From assembly GCA_013289695.1 (NCBI GenBank), contig JABCZK010000016.1:24638-88637 (forward strand): 64,000 bases of DNA. Reading direction: 5' to 3'. Of this stretch, positions 18,114 through 26,370 are shown piece after piece. A model generated the notes under the pieces. That model was given only the letters and a program-made list of their open reading frames with translations, did not search any database and was not told the origin of the DNA. This stretch comes from Acidobacteriota bacterium. GTDB taxonomy: Bacteria > Acidobacteriota > Terriglobia > Acidiferrales > UBA7541. The stretch's first letter is position 1. The number at the start of each line of letters is the position of its first letter. A program made the position numbers and the translations under genes.

Positions 18114-19703
18114 TTGGGCGCTGCCGCAATCCCGCTCGATTCCGCCTGGCGTCCGCGTCCGGTTATTAATCCGTGGATCATCGCGCTCACGGTCACGCTC
18201 GCGACGTTCATGGAGGTTCTCGACACCAGCGTCGCGAACGTCGCCCTCCCGCACATCGCCGGCAGCCTTTCCGCCGGCCAGGACGAGAGCACCTGGGTTC
18301 TCACTTCCTACCTGGTTTCGAACGCTATCATTCTCCCGATGAGCGGTTGGTTTTCGCAACTCATCGGCCGCAAGCGTTTTTACATGTCCTGCGTCGCGGT
18401 CTTCACCATCAGCTCGTTTCTCTGCGGCCTGGCGCCCAATCTCAGCATGCTGATTGTCTTCCGCGTGCTGCAGGGCATCGGCGGCGGCGGACTGCAACCC
18501 AGCGAACAAGCGATTCTCGCCGACACTTTCGAGCCGCGAAAACGCGGCATGGCTTTCGCCGTCTACGGCATGGCGGTGGTGCTGGCCCCGGCCATCGGTC
18601 CCACGCTCGGCGGATGGATCACCGACAACTTCAACTGGCGCTGGATTTTCTTCATCAATATTCCCGTCGGCATTATTTCGCTGCTGCTCACCAACATGCT
18701 CATCAGCGATCCCCCCTACATGAAGAAGGAAAAACGCACCGGCTTCCACATTGATTACATCGGCCTCGGCCTGCTCGCGCTCGGCCTCGGCGCCCTGCAA
18801 GTCGTGCTCGACAAGGGCCAGCGCGACGATTGGTTCGGCTCAAACTTCATCGTGATAATGACCGTCATCAGCGTTGTCGCCCTCATCGCTGTCGTTATCT
18901 GGGAGTGGCGCCACGAACATCCCATCATCGATTTACATTTATTCAAGATCCGTTCCTTCGGCATCGGCAACATGCTGATGTTCATGGTCGGCTTCGCGCT
19001 GCTTTCCAGCACGGTGCTCTTGCCGCAATTTGCCCAGGAATTATTAGGCTACACGGCGCAAAGAGCGGGCCTCGCCTTGATGCCCGGAGGAATCGCGATT
19101 ATTTTATGCATGCCATTCGTCGGCTATCTGCTCGGCCACACCGACGCGCGCCGCCTTCTTTTATTCGGCCTCACCATGGTTTCGTTTTCCCTGATTCACA
19201 TGACCAATTTCGACACCGCCATTGATTTCCGCACCCTGGCGACCGCGCGCGTATTTCAGGCCATGGGCCTCGCATTTCTGTTCGTGCCCATCAACACCGC
19301 CGCATACGCCTTCATCCCGCCCGGCAAAAATAACGCAGCCTCCGGACTCATCAACCTCGCGCGCAATATCGGCGGCAGCGTCGGCATTTCGTTCGTCACC
19401 ACCATGCTCGCGCGACGCGCGCAAGTGCATCAATCCAATCTCACCGCCCGGCTCAATTCTGGAAACGGCCAATTCCAGGCTGCGCTTGCGAACATCACGC
19501 ACCTGCTGACCTCCCGCGGCTCCAGCCCCGCTGAAGCCGCTCGCCAAGCCTACGGAATGATAGCCTTCAATTTGAACCGCCAAGCCACCATGCTCGCTTA
19601 CATTGACAACTTCTGGATTCTCGGCATCTGCGTCGCCGCCATGATTCCCTTCGTCTTCCTCATGAAGAAAGTAAAACCCGGCGGCCCAATGGCGGTACAC
19701 TAG
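18114..19703 (+). CDS. EmrB-type MFS multidrug transporter (DHA2 family)
   Basis: A 529-residue, 14-helix drug:proton antiporter. Motifs: FMEVLDTSVANVALPHIAG in helix 1, RVLQGIGGGGLQPSEQAI in helix 4, and GMAVVLAPAIGPTLGGWI in helix 5 (antiporter motif C). The start appears to be TTG at 18114, one base after the adaptor stop codon; translation by re-initiation is likely. The substrate is unknown. The gene is followed immediately by a small perfect hairpin and the kinase-like gene. Confidence 0.93.
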   Translation: MGAAAIPLDSAWRPRPVINPWIIALTVTLATFMEVLDTSVANVALPHIAGSLSAGQDESTWVLTSYLVSNAIILPMSGWFSQLIGRKRFYMSCVAVFTISSFLCGLAPNLSMLIVFRVLQGIGGGGLQPSEQAILADTFEPRKRGMAFAVYGMAVVLAPAIGPTLGGWITDNFNWRWIFFINIPVGIISLLLTNMLISDPPYMKKEKRTGFHIDYIGLGLLALGLGALQVVLDKGQRDDWFGSNFIVIMTVISVVALIAVVIWEWRHEHPIIDLHLFKIRSFGIGNMLMFMVGFALLSSTVLLPQFAQELLGYTAQRAGLALMPGGIAIILCMPFVGYLLGHTDARRLLLFGLTMVSFSLIHMTNFDTAIDFRTLATARVFQAMGLAFLFVPINTAAYAFIPPGKNNAASGLINLARNIGGSVGISFVTTMLARRAQVHQSNLTARLNSGNGQFQAALANITHLLTSRGSSPAEAARQAYGMIAFNLNRQATMLAYIDNFWILGICVAAMIPFVFLMKKVKPGGPMAVH

Positions 19704-19717
19704 GCCCCCAAGGGGCC
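19703..19717 (+). promoter_or_regulatory. Perfect hairpin between pump and kinase genes
   Basis: GGCCCC (19703-19708), loop CAA, GGGGCC (19712-19717) starts in the pump stop codon and ends four bases before the ATG at 19722. It would hide the AGGGG that could serve as ribosome binding site. No T-run follows. Confidence 0.45.
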
Positions 19718-19721
19718 AGTG

Positions 19722-20369
19722 ATGTCTGTAAAAATCATCACCCTCGAGCGGGAATACGGCAGCGGCGGCTCGCTCATCGCCAGAACTCTCGCCGAACGCC
19801 TCGGCTGGAAACTCTGGGACGAGGAAATCACCGCCGAAATCGCTCGCGCTGCCAATATCGATCATCGCGAAGCCCAGCGCTGCGACGAGCGCGTGGATCC
19901 CTTCCTCTATCGCTTGTTCAAAGTTTACGCGCGCGGCAGCTACGAGCGAACGCTTGGCATCGGCGGCTCGCGGGTATTTGACACCGATTGCATGGTCGAG
20001 ATGCTGCAGAAGGTGATTGACGATGTGGCTTCGCGCGGCAAGTGCGTCATCGTCGGACGCGGCTCGCCCTATTTTCTGCGCAACCGGCCCGATGCTTTCC
20101 ACGTTTTCATTTACGCTTCCGACGAAGAAAAAGTCCGCCGCATCAAATCCATCGGCAAGACGGAGAAGGAGGCGCAACAGCTCGTCGCCGAGGTGGATCG
20201 CGACCGCGCCGATTTCATCCGCCACTATTTCGGCAAGCAATGGCCGCATCGCCCGCTCTACAACATCATGATCAATTCAAAATTCGGCGATGAGTTTGTG
20301 ATCGAATCCATCCTGCAAAATGTCGAAGCCCTCGAACGGCATCAAGCCCTGCACGGCGTCACTGCCTAG
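19722..20369 (+). CDS. Cytidylate kinase-like family protein
   Basis: A 215-residue P-loop kinase-like protein. The start (KIITLEREYGSGGSLIARTLAERLGWKLWDEE) matches the cytidylate-kinase-like family (a P-loop variant GSGGSLIA), and the middle has CVIVGRGSPYFL and VFIYASDEEKVRRIK; the HYFGKQWPHRPLYNIMINS segment is also typical. These proteins are distinct from the essential Cmk and their substrate is unproven. Two adjacent starts exist (GTG 19719, ATG 19722). It is the last gene of the efflux run, but the hairpin in front may give it separate control. Confidence 0.85.
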   Translation: MSVKIITLEREYGSGGSLIARTLAERLGWKLWDEEITAEIARAANIDHREAQRCDERVDPFLYRLFKVYARGSYERTLGIGGSRVFDTDCMVEMLQKVIDDVASRGKCVIVGRGSPYFLRNRPDAFHVFIYASDEEKVRRIKSIGKTEKEAQQLVAEVDRDRADFIRHYFGKQWPHRPLYNIMINSKFGDEFVIESILQNVEALERHQALHGVTA

Positions 20370-20530
20370 CGAATTTCATCACACTCTGGAAGGAGCTTTC
20401 CCGCACACCGAGGGTTTTCAGCTGAAGGCGATCGCCATCGCAGCGACTAAATTGCAGAGCTGAATGATTCCGCTTGCGAGCTGGAGCTTTTTTGATTTTG
20501 TGCTGCCTGAATTCGAACTGCTCGCGCGGC
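20370..20530. other. Convergent intergenic gap
   Basis: 161 bases between the kinase-like gene and the TPR gene. Nothing recognised. Confidence 0.3.
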
Positions 20531-21229
20531 CTACTCCTGATCCACTTTAGGGTCGAGCAGCTTGGCTTTGGCGATATCGGCCTTGCCGCCTGATTTATCG
20601 CCTCGCTTCTGCCTAGCCAATCCGCGGACGTAGTACGCATAGGCGTCGTCGGGATCGAGCTTGATGGCCTGCTCGCAGTCCTGGATGGCAAGGTCGTATT
20701 GCGCTTTTTCTCTGTAGGCGTTTGCCCGCAATCCGTACGTCCGTGCGTCGTTAGCATGGAGCCTGATGGCTTGCGTCAAATCCTCGATGGCGGGATCGAA
20801 TTCTTTTTTATGGCTGTGGGCGTGTCCGCGATCCGCGAACGCGTTTGCGTTATTCGGGTCGAGCTTCAGGGCATTGTCGTAATCTGCGATGGCCCGATCG
20901 AATTCCCCTTTCTGTTCCAACGCGAACCCGCGACGCCAGAAAGCCTCGGCGCTCTGCGGATTATCTTTGATCGCCTGGTCGTAGTCCCGTATGGCAATGT
21001 CAAATTGGCCGTTTTTGGCGAGTGCATTGCCGCGATTCAGAAAAACGATGGCGAGAGTTTCGGGCGTCTCCTGCCCCGATTCGATCAACGCGGTGCAGCC
21101 GAACATCTTACGCCCGACATCATCGCCCTTGCACAAGGCCAGATTCTGGTCGCGGACGCTCTGTGCCCTCGCGCCGCCCGCCAGTAAAGTGCCGGCGGCA
21201 AGAAAGACTGCTAAGGCGCGGCCGTGCAT
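20531..21229 (-). CDS. Secreted tetratricopeptide repeat protein
   Basis: A 232-residue exported protein: signal peptide (ALAVFLAAGTLLAGGARAQS), a short region with two cysteines, then about four and a half TPR units (for example AEAFWRRGFALEQKGEFDRA, ANAFADRGHAHSHKKEFDPA, ARTYGLRANAYREKAQYDLA). TPRs mediate protein-protein contacts; the partner is unknown. The ATG at 21229 starts the signal peptide; a weak GAGCGGG precedes it. The upstream region (21230-21536) has an 11-base periodic repeat. Confidence 0.85.
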   Translation of the reverse strand: MHGRALAVFLAAGTLLAGGARAQSVRDQNLALCKGDDVGRKMFGCTALIESGQETPETLAIVFLNRGNALAKNGQFDIAIRDYDQAIKDNPQSAEAFWRRGFALEQKGEFDRAIADYDNALKLDPNNANAFADRGHAHSHKKEFDPAIEDLTQAIRLHANDARTYGLRANAYREKAQYDLAIQDCEQAIKLDPDDAYAYYVRGLARQKRGDKSGGKADIAKAKLLDPKVDQE

Positions 21230-21394
21230 GCCCGCTCGAGTTTTAGGCCGGGGAGAGGTCACGCGCAGGCCGCTAGCGCTCGGGTTTCGGGCGTCGTAAT
21301 CGCCATCGGTGTAGGCATCTCCTCGGTCGTAGCCGCCGATTTCATATTTGGTATGGAAAGAATCCGTAAGGCGGGAGATGGTCGCAGAGAGGGC

Positions 21395-21433
21395 GTAAGG
21401 AATATGTAAGGATGGTATAAGGATTTCGTAAAG
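21395..21433 (-). promoter_or_regulatory. Four direct repeats with 11-base period (probable regulator binding array)
   Basis: GTAAGG, GTAAGG, ATAAGG and GTAAAG begin at 21395, 21406, 21417 and 21428 on the plus strand, exactly 11 bases apart, and a fifth GTAAGG is at 21366. On the minus strand this is a CTTAC-type array upstream of the TPR gene. One helical-turn spacing is what OmpR/PhoB-type response regulators use. The remainder of 21230-21536 shows nothing else. Confidence 0.5.
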
Positions 21434-21536
21434 ATGGAAAATGCGCGAAACTCGCGCTAACGACATGGACGAATGCAGCGCATTCGCGAAATCAATGACT
21501 CGTGCATTCGCGGCAGCCACCCGAGCCGCGGCCGCG

Positions 21537-22169
21537 CTACTTCGTTTCGCCCGGTTTGAACTGTGGATTGTAGATGATGCCGAGCACGTTGCCGAACGGA
21601 TCGCGCACTTCGCCCACAAGCATTCCGCCTCCGACGTCCTGCACCTCTTCCACCGGTGTCGCGCCCAGCTCGATCAGACGCTTGTAAGCTCCATGCGCGT
21701 CTTCCACGCCCCAGTACGCCACACCTGCGGCAGCTCTTTTCGTTTCCGCCTTCGGTGCCGGCACCAGTCCCAGGTCATACCCGCCCACATTGTATCCGAC
21801 GTAAAATGCCGGCTCATCAAAGTACGGCTGCATTCCCAAAGCTTTGCTGTACCACTCCTTAGCTTTGGCTATGTCCGCCACTTCGTACTTCGCGGTGCGC
21901 AATCCCAAGAACATCGTGTGCTCCTTCGTAGCGCTCTGCGTAGCTCCAGCGGTAGACGTCGCAGCCGACACATCCACGCGTCCGGCAAGATACGCGAACA
22001 AACATAGCAACGCCACAATCATCGTGATCGTGGAAACGTGCTTCAACTTCACGCCGCGCACCGGCCTAACTTCGACCGGAGCGACAGGCGCGGCCACAGC
22101 CTCGGTCGGCATCGAAGCGGACTTCCTGCGCCTCCGGTTCTCCGGCCTTGCCGATCTTACGCGGGGCAT
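21537..22169 (-). CDS. Membrane-anchored VOC (glyoxalase/bleomycin-resistance fold) protein
   Basis: A 210-residue protein. The first 65 residues are basic and alanine/valine-rich, then one hydrophobic helix (VSTITMIVALLCLFAYLAG, about 66-84), and from about residue 104 a VOC domain (MFLGLRTAKYEVADIAKAKEWYSKALGMQPYF in parts, later GGGMLVGEVRDPFGNVLGIIY). The VOC fold usually binds a metal and a small ligand. The ATG at 22169 is chosen for its strong GGAGGAGAAT site; starting at the VOC domain alone would lack one. It overlaps the radical SAM gene by 13 bases. Confidence 0.75.
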   Translation of the reverse strand: MPRVRSARPENRRRRKSASMPTEAVAAPVAPVEVRPVRGVKLKHVSTITMIVALLCLFAYLAGRVDVSAATSTAGATQSATKEHTMFLGLRTAKYEVADIAKAKEWYSKALGMQPYFDEPAFYVGYNVGGYDLGLVPAPKAETKRAAAGVAYWGVEDAHGAYKRLIELGATPVEEVQDVGGGMLVGEVRDPFGNVLGIIYNPQFKPGETK

Positions 22170-23317
22170 GATTCTCCTCCCTGATTGAGTCCCAACTGCA
22201 ACTGCGGCGATTTCCACGAACGGTTTGCGACGCGGTCCGGACGCGAGCCTAGACCATACTTCTGCCGCAAATTCTCCACCCGCGCCGTCATTTCCTTGCG
22301 ATAGCCATCCGGCGCGTTCCCGTGCCGCCCATACCAAGCGCGATACTGCCGCGAAAGCTTCGGAAATTTCGCATCCAAGAACGGCAGAAAATGCTTCAGC
22401 GACGCCGGCATCAGAAACAGCACATTCCCGGCGAACCACTGCGCCTGAGCATCGCGAGCCCCGCGCGCCAAAGCATCCAAATCCTCCGCGCGATCCGTAA
22501 TTCCCGGCACGATGGGCATCGCTAATACGCCCGCCGCAATTCCAGCCTCGCGCAATGCACGAACAGCCTCCAGCCGCAAATCCGGCCGCGGCGCGCGCGG
22601 TTCCAGCAGTCGTGCCAGGCGCGTGCGCAACGTCGTAATGCTCAAGTTCACAGAAAGCGTCGAACGTTGCGCAATGCGCTTCAGCAGATCAATATCGCGC
22701 ATCACCTGGTTCGACTTCGTGGTAATCGAAACGTTCAGCCCTTCGCGCTCCGCCATCTGCTCCAGAATCGCCCGCGTCGCGCCGAACTCGCGCTCCGCCG
22801 GCTGATAGGGATCGGTAGCCGTTCCAATTGCGATGTGCTCGCCCCAAATCTTCTCGTTCGCCAAATCGCGCCCTGCCAGCGGCCCGGCATCTTGCTTCAC
22901 ATAAATCTTCGACTCGAAATCGTTGCCATCCAGCTCCATATATTCGTGGGTATACCTCGCATAACAGTAGTGGCACCCGAACTCGCACCCGCGATAGGGA
23001 TTCACCGTCCAGCGAAAAGGAACCCGCTCCGAATCGCAATGATTCAGTATCGAGCGAACAGGCAGTAGGAAATACTCCGTCCCGCGCTTGGCATCCGCGC
23101 AGGGGGAGGAAGCGGCGAGGCGTGCAATGCCGACCAGTTCCGCAGCGGGCTTCGTTCTCTGGCTTGGTGCCGGAGGGGGCGCGGAAGCCTCGCACGGTGA
23201 CTCACAGTTGCCGTGGCGAGCGGCTGTGGGGAATAGGGTGAGACTGGTCTGCTTCGCACGCTTCCGAGGACGTTGGAGCGTCGCTGGTGTCGCACGAAGA
23301 ATGGGAAAAGTGGCCAT
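22157..23317 (-). CDS. SPL-like radical SAM protein (PA0069 type)
   Basis: A 386-residue radical SAM enzyme. The cluster motif is GCEFGCHYCYARYTHEYMEL (CxxxCxxC), preceded by WTVNPYRG and followed by NDFESKIYVKQDA and IGTATDPYQPAEREF, the signature of the PA0069 relatives of spore photoproduct lyase. The reaction of this subgroup is not known; DNA repair is a guess. The C-terminal 100 residues are basic. The ATG at 23317 is used; an upstream in-frame ATG at 23371 is possible. The downstream VOC gene overlaps it. Confidence 0.88.
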   Translation of the reverse strand: MATFPILRATPATLQRPRKRAKQTSLTLFPTAARHGNCESPCEASAPPPAPSQRTKPAAELVGIARLAASSPCADAKRGTEYFLLPVRSILNHCDSERVPFRWTVNPYRGCEFGCHYCYARYTHEYMELDGNDFESKIYVKQDAGPLAGRDLANEKIWGEHIAIGTATDPYQPAEREFGATRAILEQMAEREGLNVSITTKSNQVMRDIDLLKRIAQRSTLSVNLSITTLRTRLARLLEPRAPRPDLRLEAVRALREAGIAAGVLAMPIVPGITDRAEDLDALARGARDAQAQWFAGNVLFLMPASLKHFLPFLDAKFPKLSRQYRAWYGRHGNAPDGYRKEMTARVENLRQKYGLGSRPDRVANRSWKSPQLQLGLNQGGESCPA

Positions 23318-23507
23318 TGATTGCCTCGCCGCACGGCAGACAATATATTCGCCTTTTGTTCGCTCTGTCAAGCACTATTCTTCGCTTTGTTTTCGCCTGT
23401 ACGCCCGGGCAGGCTTCGCCCTGGAAACCCCGCTTTCGGCCACATGTCCCCGCCATCCCCTGCCGATATACTCGTGAAGATAAACCTAACTCCCGGCAGG
23501 AACTGCA

Positions 23508-24140
23508 TTGGCAGAAGTCGGCATACTAATCATAGACGACGATATCGTCAGCCAGCGCGCGCTGAAAAACGTCCTCGATTCAGAGGGTTGGCGCGTGCAT
23601 ATTGTCCCGCTCGCCTCGGCGGCGATGCTCGAGCTAGCCAGCGGCGAGTGGAGTCTGGTGATCGTCAACGTGGCGATGACCGACGTCCGCGGCCCGCTCT
23701 TCAACATCCTCAAAGATCTCGCGCAAGGTGACGCCGACGCCCTCGAAGGCGCAGAGGTGGATGCCGCCCGCCCAAAACGCATACGCGTTCTATTCCTCGT
23801 GCCTTTACTGGCGGCTCGCGCAGCCCAGCCCATTCTCGAAAAAGAAGGCCTTCCCTATCTCCTCAAGCCCTACCATCTGCATGATTTCCTGGAAAAAGTA
23901 GGTGAACTCCTGGTGGAAGCCGGAGCCCTGGCCGAACCTATTCGCAGCATGAGCGACTTCTCCGCGAGCAGCCGAAAGCGCCGGGGCCTGCGCTCCGCCC
24001 AGCGCGGCCGCCGCAGTTCCATGTTCGCCTCCCGCGATGATTACCAGATGTCCGAAGAAGAACTGCTCGAATGGGAGCGCACCGAAGAACAAGAACGCAA
24101 GAAACGCGAAAAGGAACTAAAGGATCGCGAACATCTATAG
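23508..24140 (+). CDS. Receiver-like protein lacking the phosphorylation aspartate
   Basis: A 210-residue protein. Residues 4-130 have the receiver fold: the acidic triad DDD at 10-12, beta-3 VIVNVAMTD where the phospho-acceptor Asp position is N54, and the C-terminal lysine in YLLKPYHL. An unusual insert (residues 70-92, DLAQGDADALEGAEVDAARPK read in parts) enlarges the middle. The tail (150-210) is basic, then highly charged and helical (SEEELLEWERTEEQERKKRE). Without Asp54 it is likely a pseudo-receiver. The start is a TTG behind GGCAGGAA. Confidence 0.75.
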   Translation: MAEVGILIIDDDIVSQRALKNVLDSEGWRVHIVPLASAAMLELASGEWSLVIVNVAMTDVRGPLFNILKDLAQGDADALEGAEVDAARPKRIRVLFLVPLLAARAAQPILEKEGLPYLLKPYHLHDFLEKVGELLVEAGALAEPIRSMSDFSASSRKRRGLRSAQRGRRSSMFASRDDYQMSEEELLEWERTEEQERKKREKELKDREHL

Positions 24141-24315
24141 TTTTCCTCGCAGCTGCCCGAAGTCGGCAAACGCACCCATAAGAATAAGCATTGCCAGCAC
24201 CGGATCCCCGCACAGCGCCGACCCAGAAACCCTGCAAGGAATCACTCTACGCGCGTTCTCACTGTGAAGGCTCGCGCGCGAATCGTCACTCGCGCAAGCA
24301 CCGAAGGAGAACGCC

Positions 24316-25497
24316 ATGCATCCCAGCCAGAAACTCATCTGGATTCCCAGTTTGGTTATTCTCGCGGCCCTGGCCGCCGCGATCCTCTGGACTTTCAACG
24401 CCGCGCCGCGCGTCCTGGCCGAACCTGAACTCGCATCCGGGCCTGACTCAGCTTCCGGTTGGCGCATCGGCGAACCGATCACCTACGAAACCCTAACGGT
24501 CTTCCCCGTGCTGTCAGCGCAAGACGCGTACACGGCTGACTTCGAAACCCTCGACGCAGCTCTCGCATCCGGTGAAGCGATCGTAGCCGAACAGGGCGAC
24601 TACATGCGCCGCTCGCGAAACGGCAACGTCGGATCAAGTCCGGCAATTTCCAGCGGCCCGCAAGTGAACCAACTCGTGCTGGTGAATCGCGGCAAGAGAC
24701 CGTTGCTGCTGCTCGCCGGCGAAGTGGTTTCGGGCGGAAAACAGGATCGCATCATCGGCAAGGACCGCATCATTCCAGTCGGCGCGAAGCCGCTGCCGCT
24801 CGATGTGTTTTGCGTCGAGCACAGCCGCTGGACCGGCGGCAGCGACGTTTTTGCCGCCGCGAAAACCATGGTTCATCCCACCGTGCGCGAACAAGCCGCT
24901 GTCGACCAAGACCAAAGCAAAGTCTGGGCCGCAGTCCGCGGCGATACCGCGGCAGTCCGCGCGCAGGCGAGTGTGTCGTCCAGCGTAGAAGTAACGGCGC
25001 CACAGATTTCCTCGCAGCGGCTTTCCACCGTGGTGGCTTCCGCCGCGCCCACCGAGGGCTATCGCAACATTTATCAATCGGCCGAGGTCGGGCCTTCGGT
25101 CGAAAATTTTGCGCTGGAAGTCGAAAAGCGCTTTAGACGCGCCACGTCCGGCCTGCAAGGCGAGCACGTTGTCGGCGTCATTGTCGCCTTCGGCGCTGAA
25201 GTCGCGTGGAGCGATATCTTCGCATCCTCGCAACTTTTCGACGCTTACTGGTCGAAGCTGCTGCGCAGTTACGCAGTGGAAGCGCTCACGCGTCCGGGCG
25301 CGCGCGAAAAAGTGTCGTTCGAAGACGCGCGCGATTTCCTGCGCCCCGCCACTGGCCACGTACGTGAAGAAACCGAGCCCGGTGTCTATCGCTGGCAAGA
25401 GCGCAGCCAAGGCCGCCAAACCGAAATTCAGTTGGAAGCGCTAGAGCCCAAGCCTCCGCTAACGCTCCACTGGCTGAAAGTCCTGCGCACGAGCTAG
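24316..25497 (+). CDS. ARPP-1 (DUF6569)-like secreted protein
   Basis: A 393-residue protein with an N-terminal hydrophobic segment (IWIPSLVILAALAAAILWTF, 8-27). The mid-region has LVLVNRGKRPLLLLAGEVVSGGKQDRII and PLDVFCVEHSRW, which are the hallmark motifs of the ARPP-1 domain, a family found next to rhodanese/phosphatase and ADP-ribosyl-glycohydrolase genes. The biochemical role is unknown. GGAGAACGCC precedes the ATG. A long hairpin lies between its stop and folK. Confidence 0.7.
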   Translation: MHPSQKLIWIPSLVILAALAAAILWTFNAAPRVLAEPELASGPDSASGWRIGEPITYETLTVFPVLSAQDAYTADFETLDAALASGEAIVAEQGDYMRRSRNGNVGSSPAISSGPQVNQLVLVNRGKRPLLLLAGEVVSGGKQDRIIGKDRIIPVGAKPLPLDVFCVEHSRWTGGSDVFAAAKTMVHPTVREQAAVDQDQSKVWAAVRGDTAAVRAQASVSSSVEVTAPQISSQRLSTVVASAAPTEGYRNIYQSAEVGPSVENFALEVEKRFRRATSGLQGEHVVGVIVAFGAEVAWSDIFASSQLFDAYWSKLLRSYAVEALTRPGAREKVSFEDARDFLRPATGHVREETEPGVYRWQERSQGRQTEIQLEALEPKPPLTLHWLKVLRTS

Positions 25498-25514
25498 CAG
25501 CGCTGCGCGCAAAA

Positions 25515-25553
25515 GCCCGTGGCGAAGGTTTTTGATTCAGCTTCGCCACGGGC
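25515..25553. terminator. Long hairpin between convergent genes
   Basis: GCCCGTGGCGAAG (25515-25527) pairs perfectly with CTTCGCCACGGGC (25541-25553) across a 13-base loop. The folK stop codon (25537-25539) is in the loop and its last codons form one arm. It may act as a shared barrier for both transcripts; no strong T-run is adjacent. Confidence 0.5.
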
Positions 25554-26031
25554 GCACCTCGCTGCGATCAGGCGTTGCCGCGAGCAATTCCGCGACTGTT
25601 GTTTTCAGGACCGGATGCATCGCACCGGGAGCGATCTCGGCGAAAGGGACCAGCACGAAGCGGCGCTCGGCCATGCGCGGATGCGGGATTTCTAGAGTGG
25701 CGTCGTGGATGACTTCGGAGCCGTAAAACAAAATATCCAGGTCGATGATGCGCGGGAGCTTGCGCGCGGGGGAAGCGACGCGTTCGCGGCCCATCGAGCG
25801 CTCGATTTCGAGCAGCGCCTGCATCAATTCAGGGGGCTGCAGGTCCGTTTGCACTGCGACGACGCAGTTGAGGAACCATTCCGGCTCGCGCATCTCCACC
25901 GGCTCGGTTTCGTAGAGCGAGGATTGTTTTACAACGCGGACGTCATGCATGGCGAGCGCCTCGACGGCGCGCGCGATATTCCGCGCGCGGTTTCCGACGC
26001 TCGATCCCAAAGAAAGGTAGACGCTGGCCAT
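25537..26031 (-). CDS. folK: 6-hydroxymethyl-7,8-dihydropterin pyrophosphokinase
   Basis: A 164-residue FolK enzyme, which transfers pyrophosphate from ATP to the pterin in folate synthesis. It shows the opening YLSLGSSVGNRARNI, SSLYETEPVE, FLNCVVAVQTDL, and the ATP/Mg site RIIDLDILFYG followed by IPHPRMAERRFVLVPFAEI. Length is normal. It stands alone on the minus strand, with no other folate gene nearby. Confidence 0.95.
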   Translation of the reverse strand: MASVYLSLGSSVGNRARNIARAVEALAMHDVRVVKQSSLYETEPVEMREPEWFLNCVVAVQTDLQPPELMQALLEIERSMGRERVASPARKLPRIIDLDILFYGSEVIHDATLEIPHPRMAERRFVLVPFAEIAPGAMHPVLKTTVAELLAATPDRSEVRPWRS

Positions 26032-26370
26032 GGCTGAGGCACATTCTAACTTGAAGCGTCCAGCCGATGGTGTCCGCCGCGCTGGTGAAAGCGCAGAAGC
26101 AGAGACCTTGCATAAATTGGCGCTCAGAGCGGCTCGCGATTGTTTGTTTTCTTGCAGTTACGTTGGGTTCTAATTCCTCATATTGGCGATTAGAAATCCG
26201 GTAGATGGGTGGGGCCGGGCGCAACGGGTAGGGCCGCGCCGCCGGGATGCTCATTTGACCCTGGCGAGGTGGTTGGCGTCGTATTGTCTTAGTACTCGCA
26301 TTGTATATTTACCATTTTAACATCTGCGACGGGACGCCGTCAAAAGGTTGTGTGTGTACAACGAGATCCC
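26032..26370. other. folK-ruvB intergenic region
   Basis: 339 bases without a supported gene; AT-rich from 26280 to 26330. It could hold the promoter of folK. No repeat or structure stood out. Confidence 0.3.
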
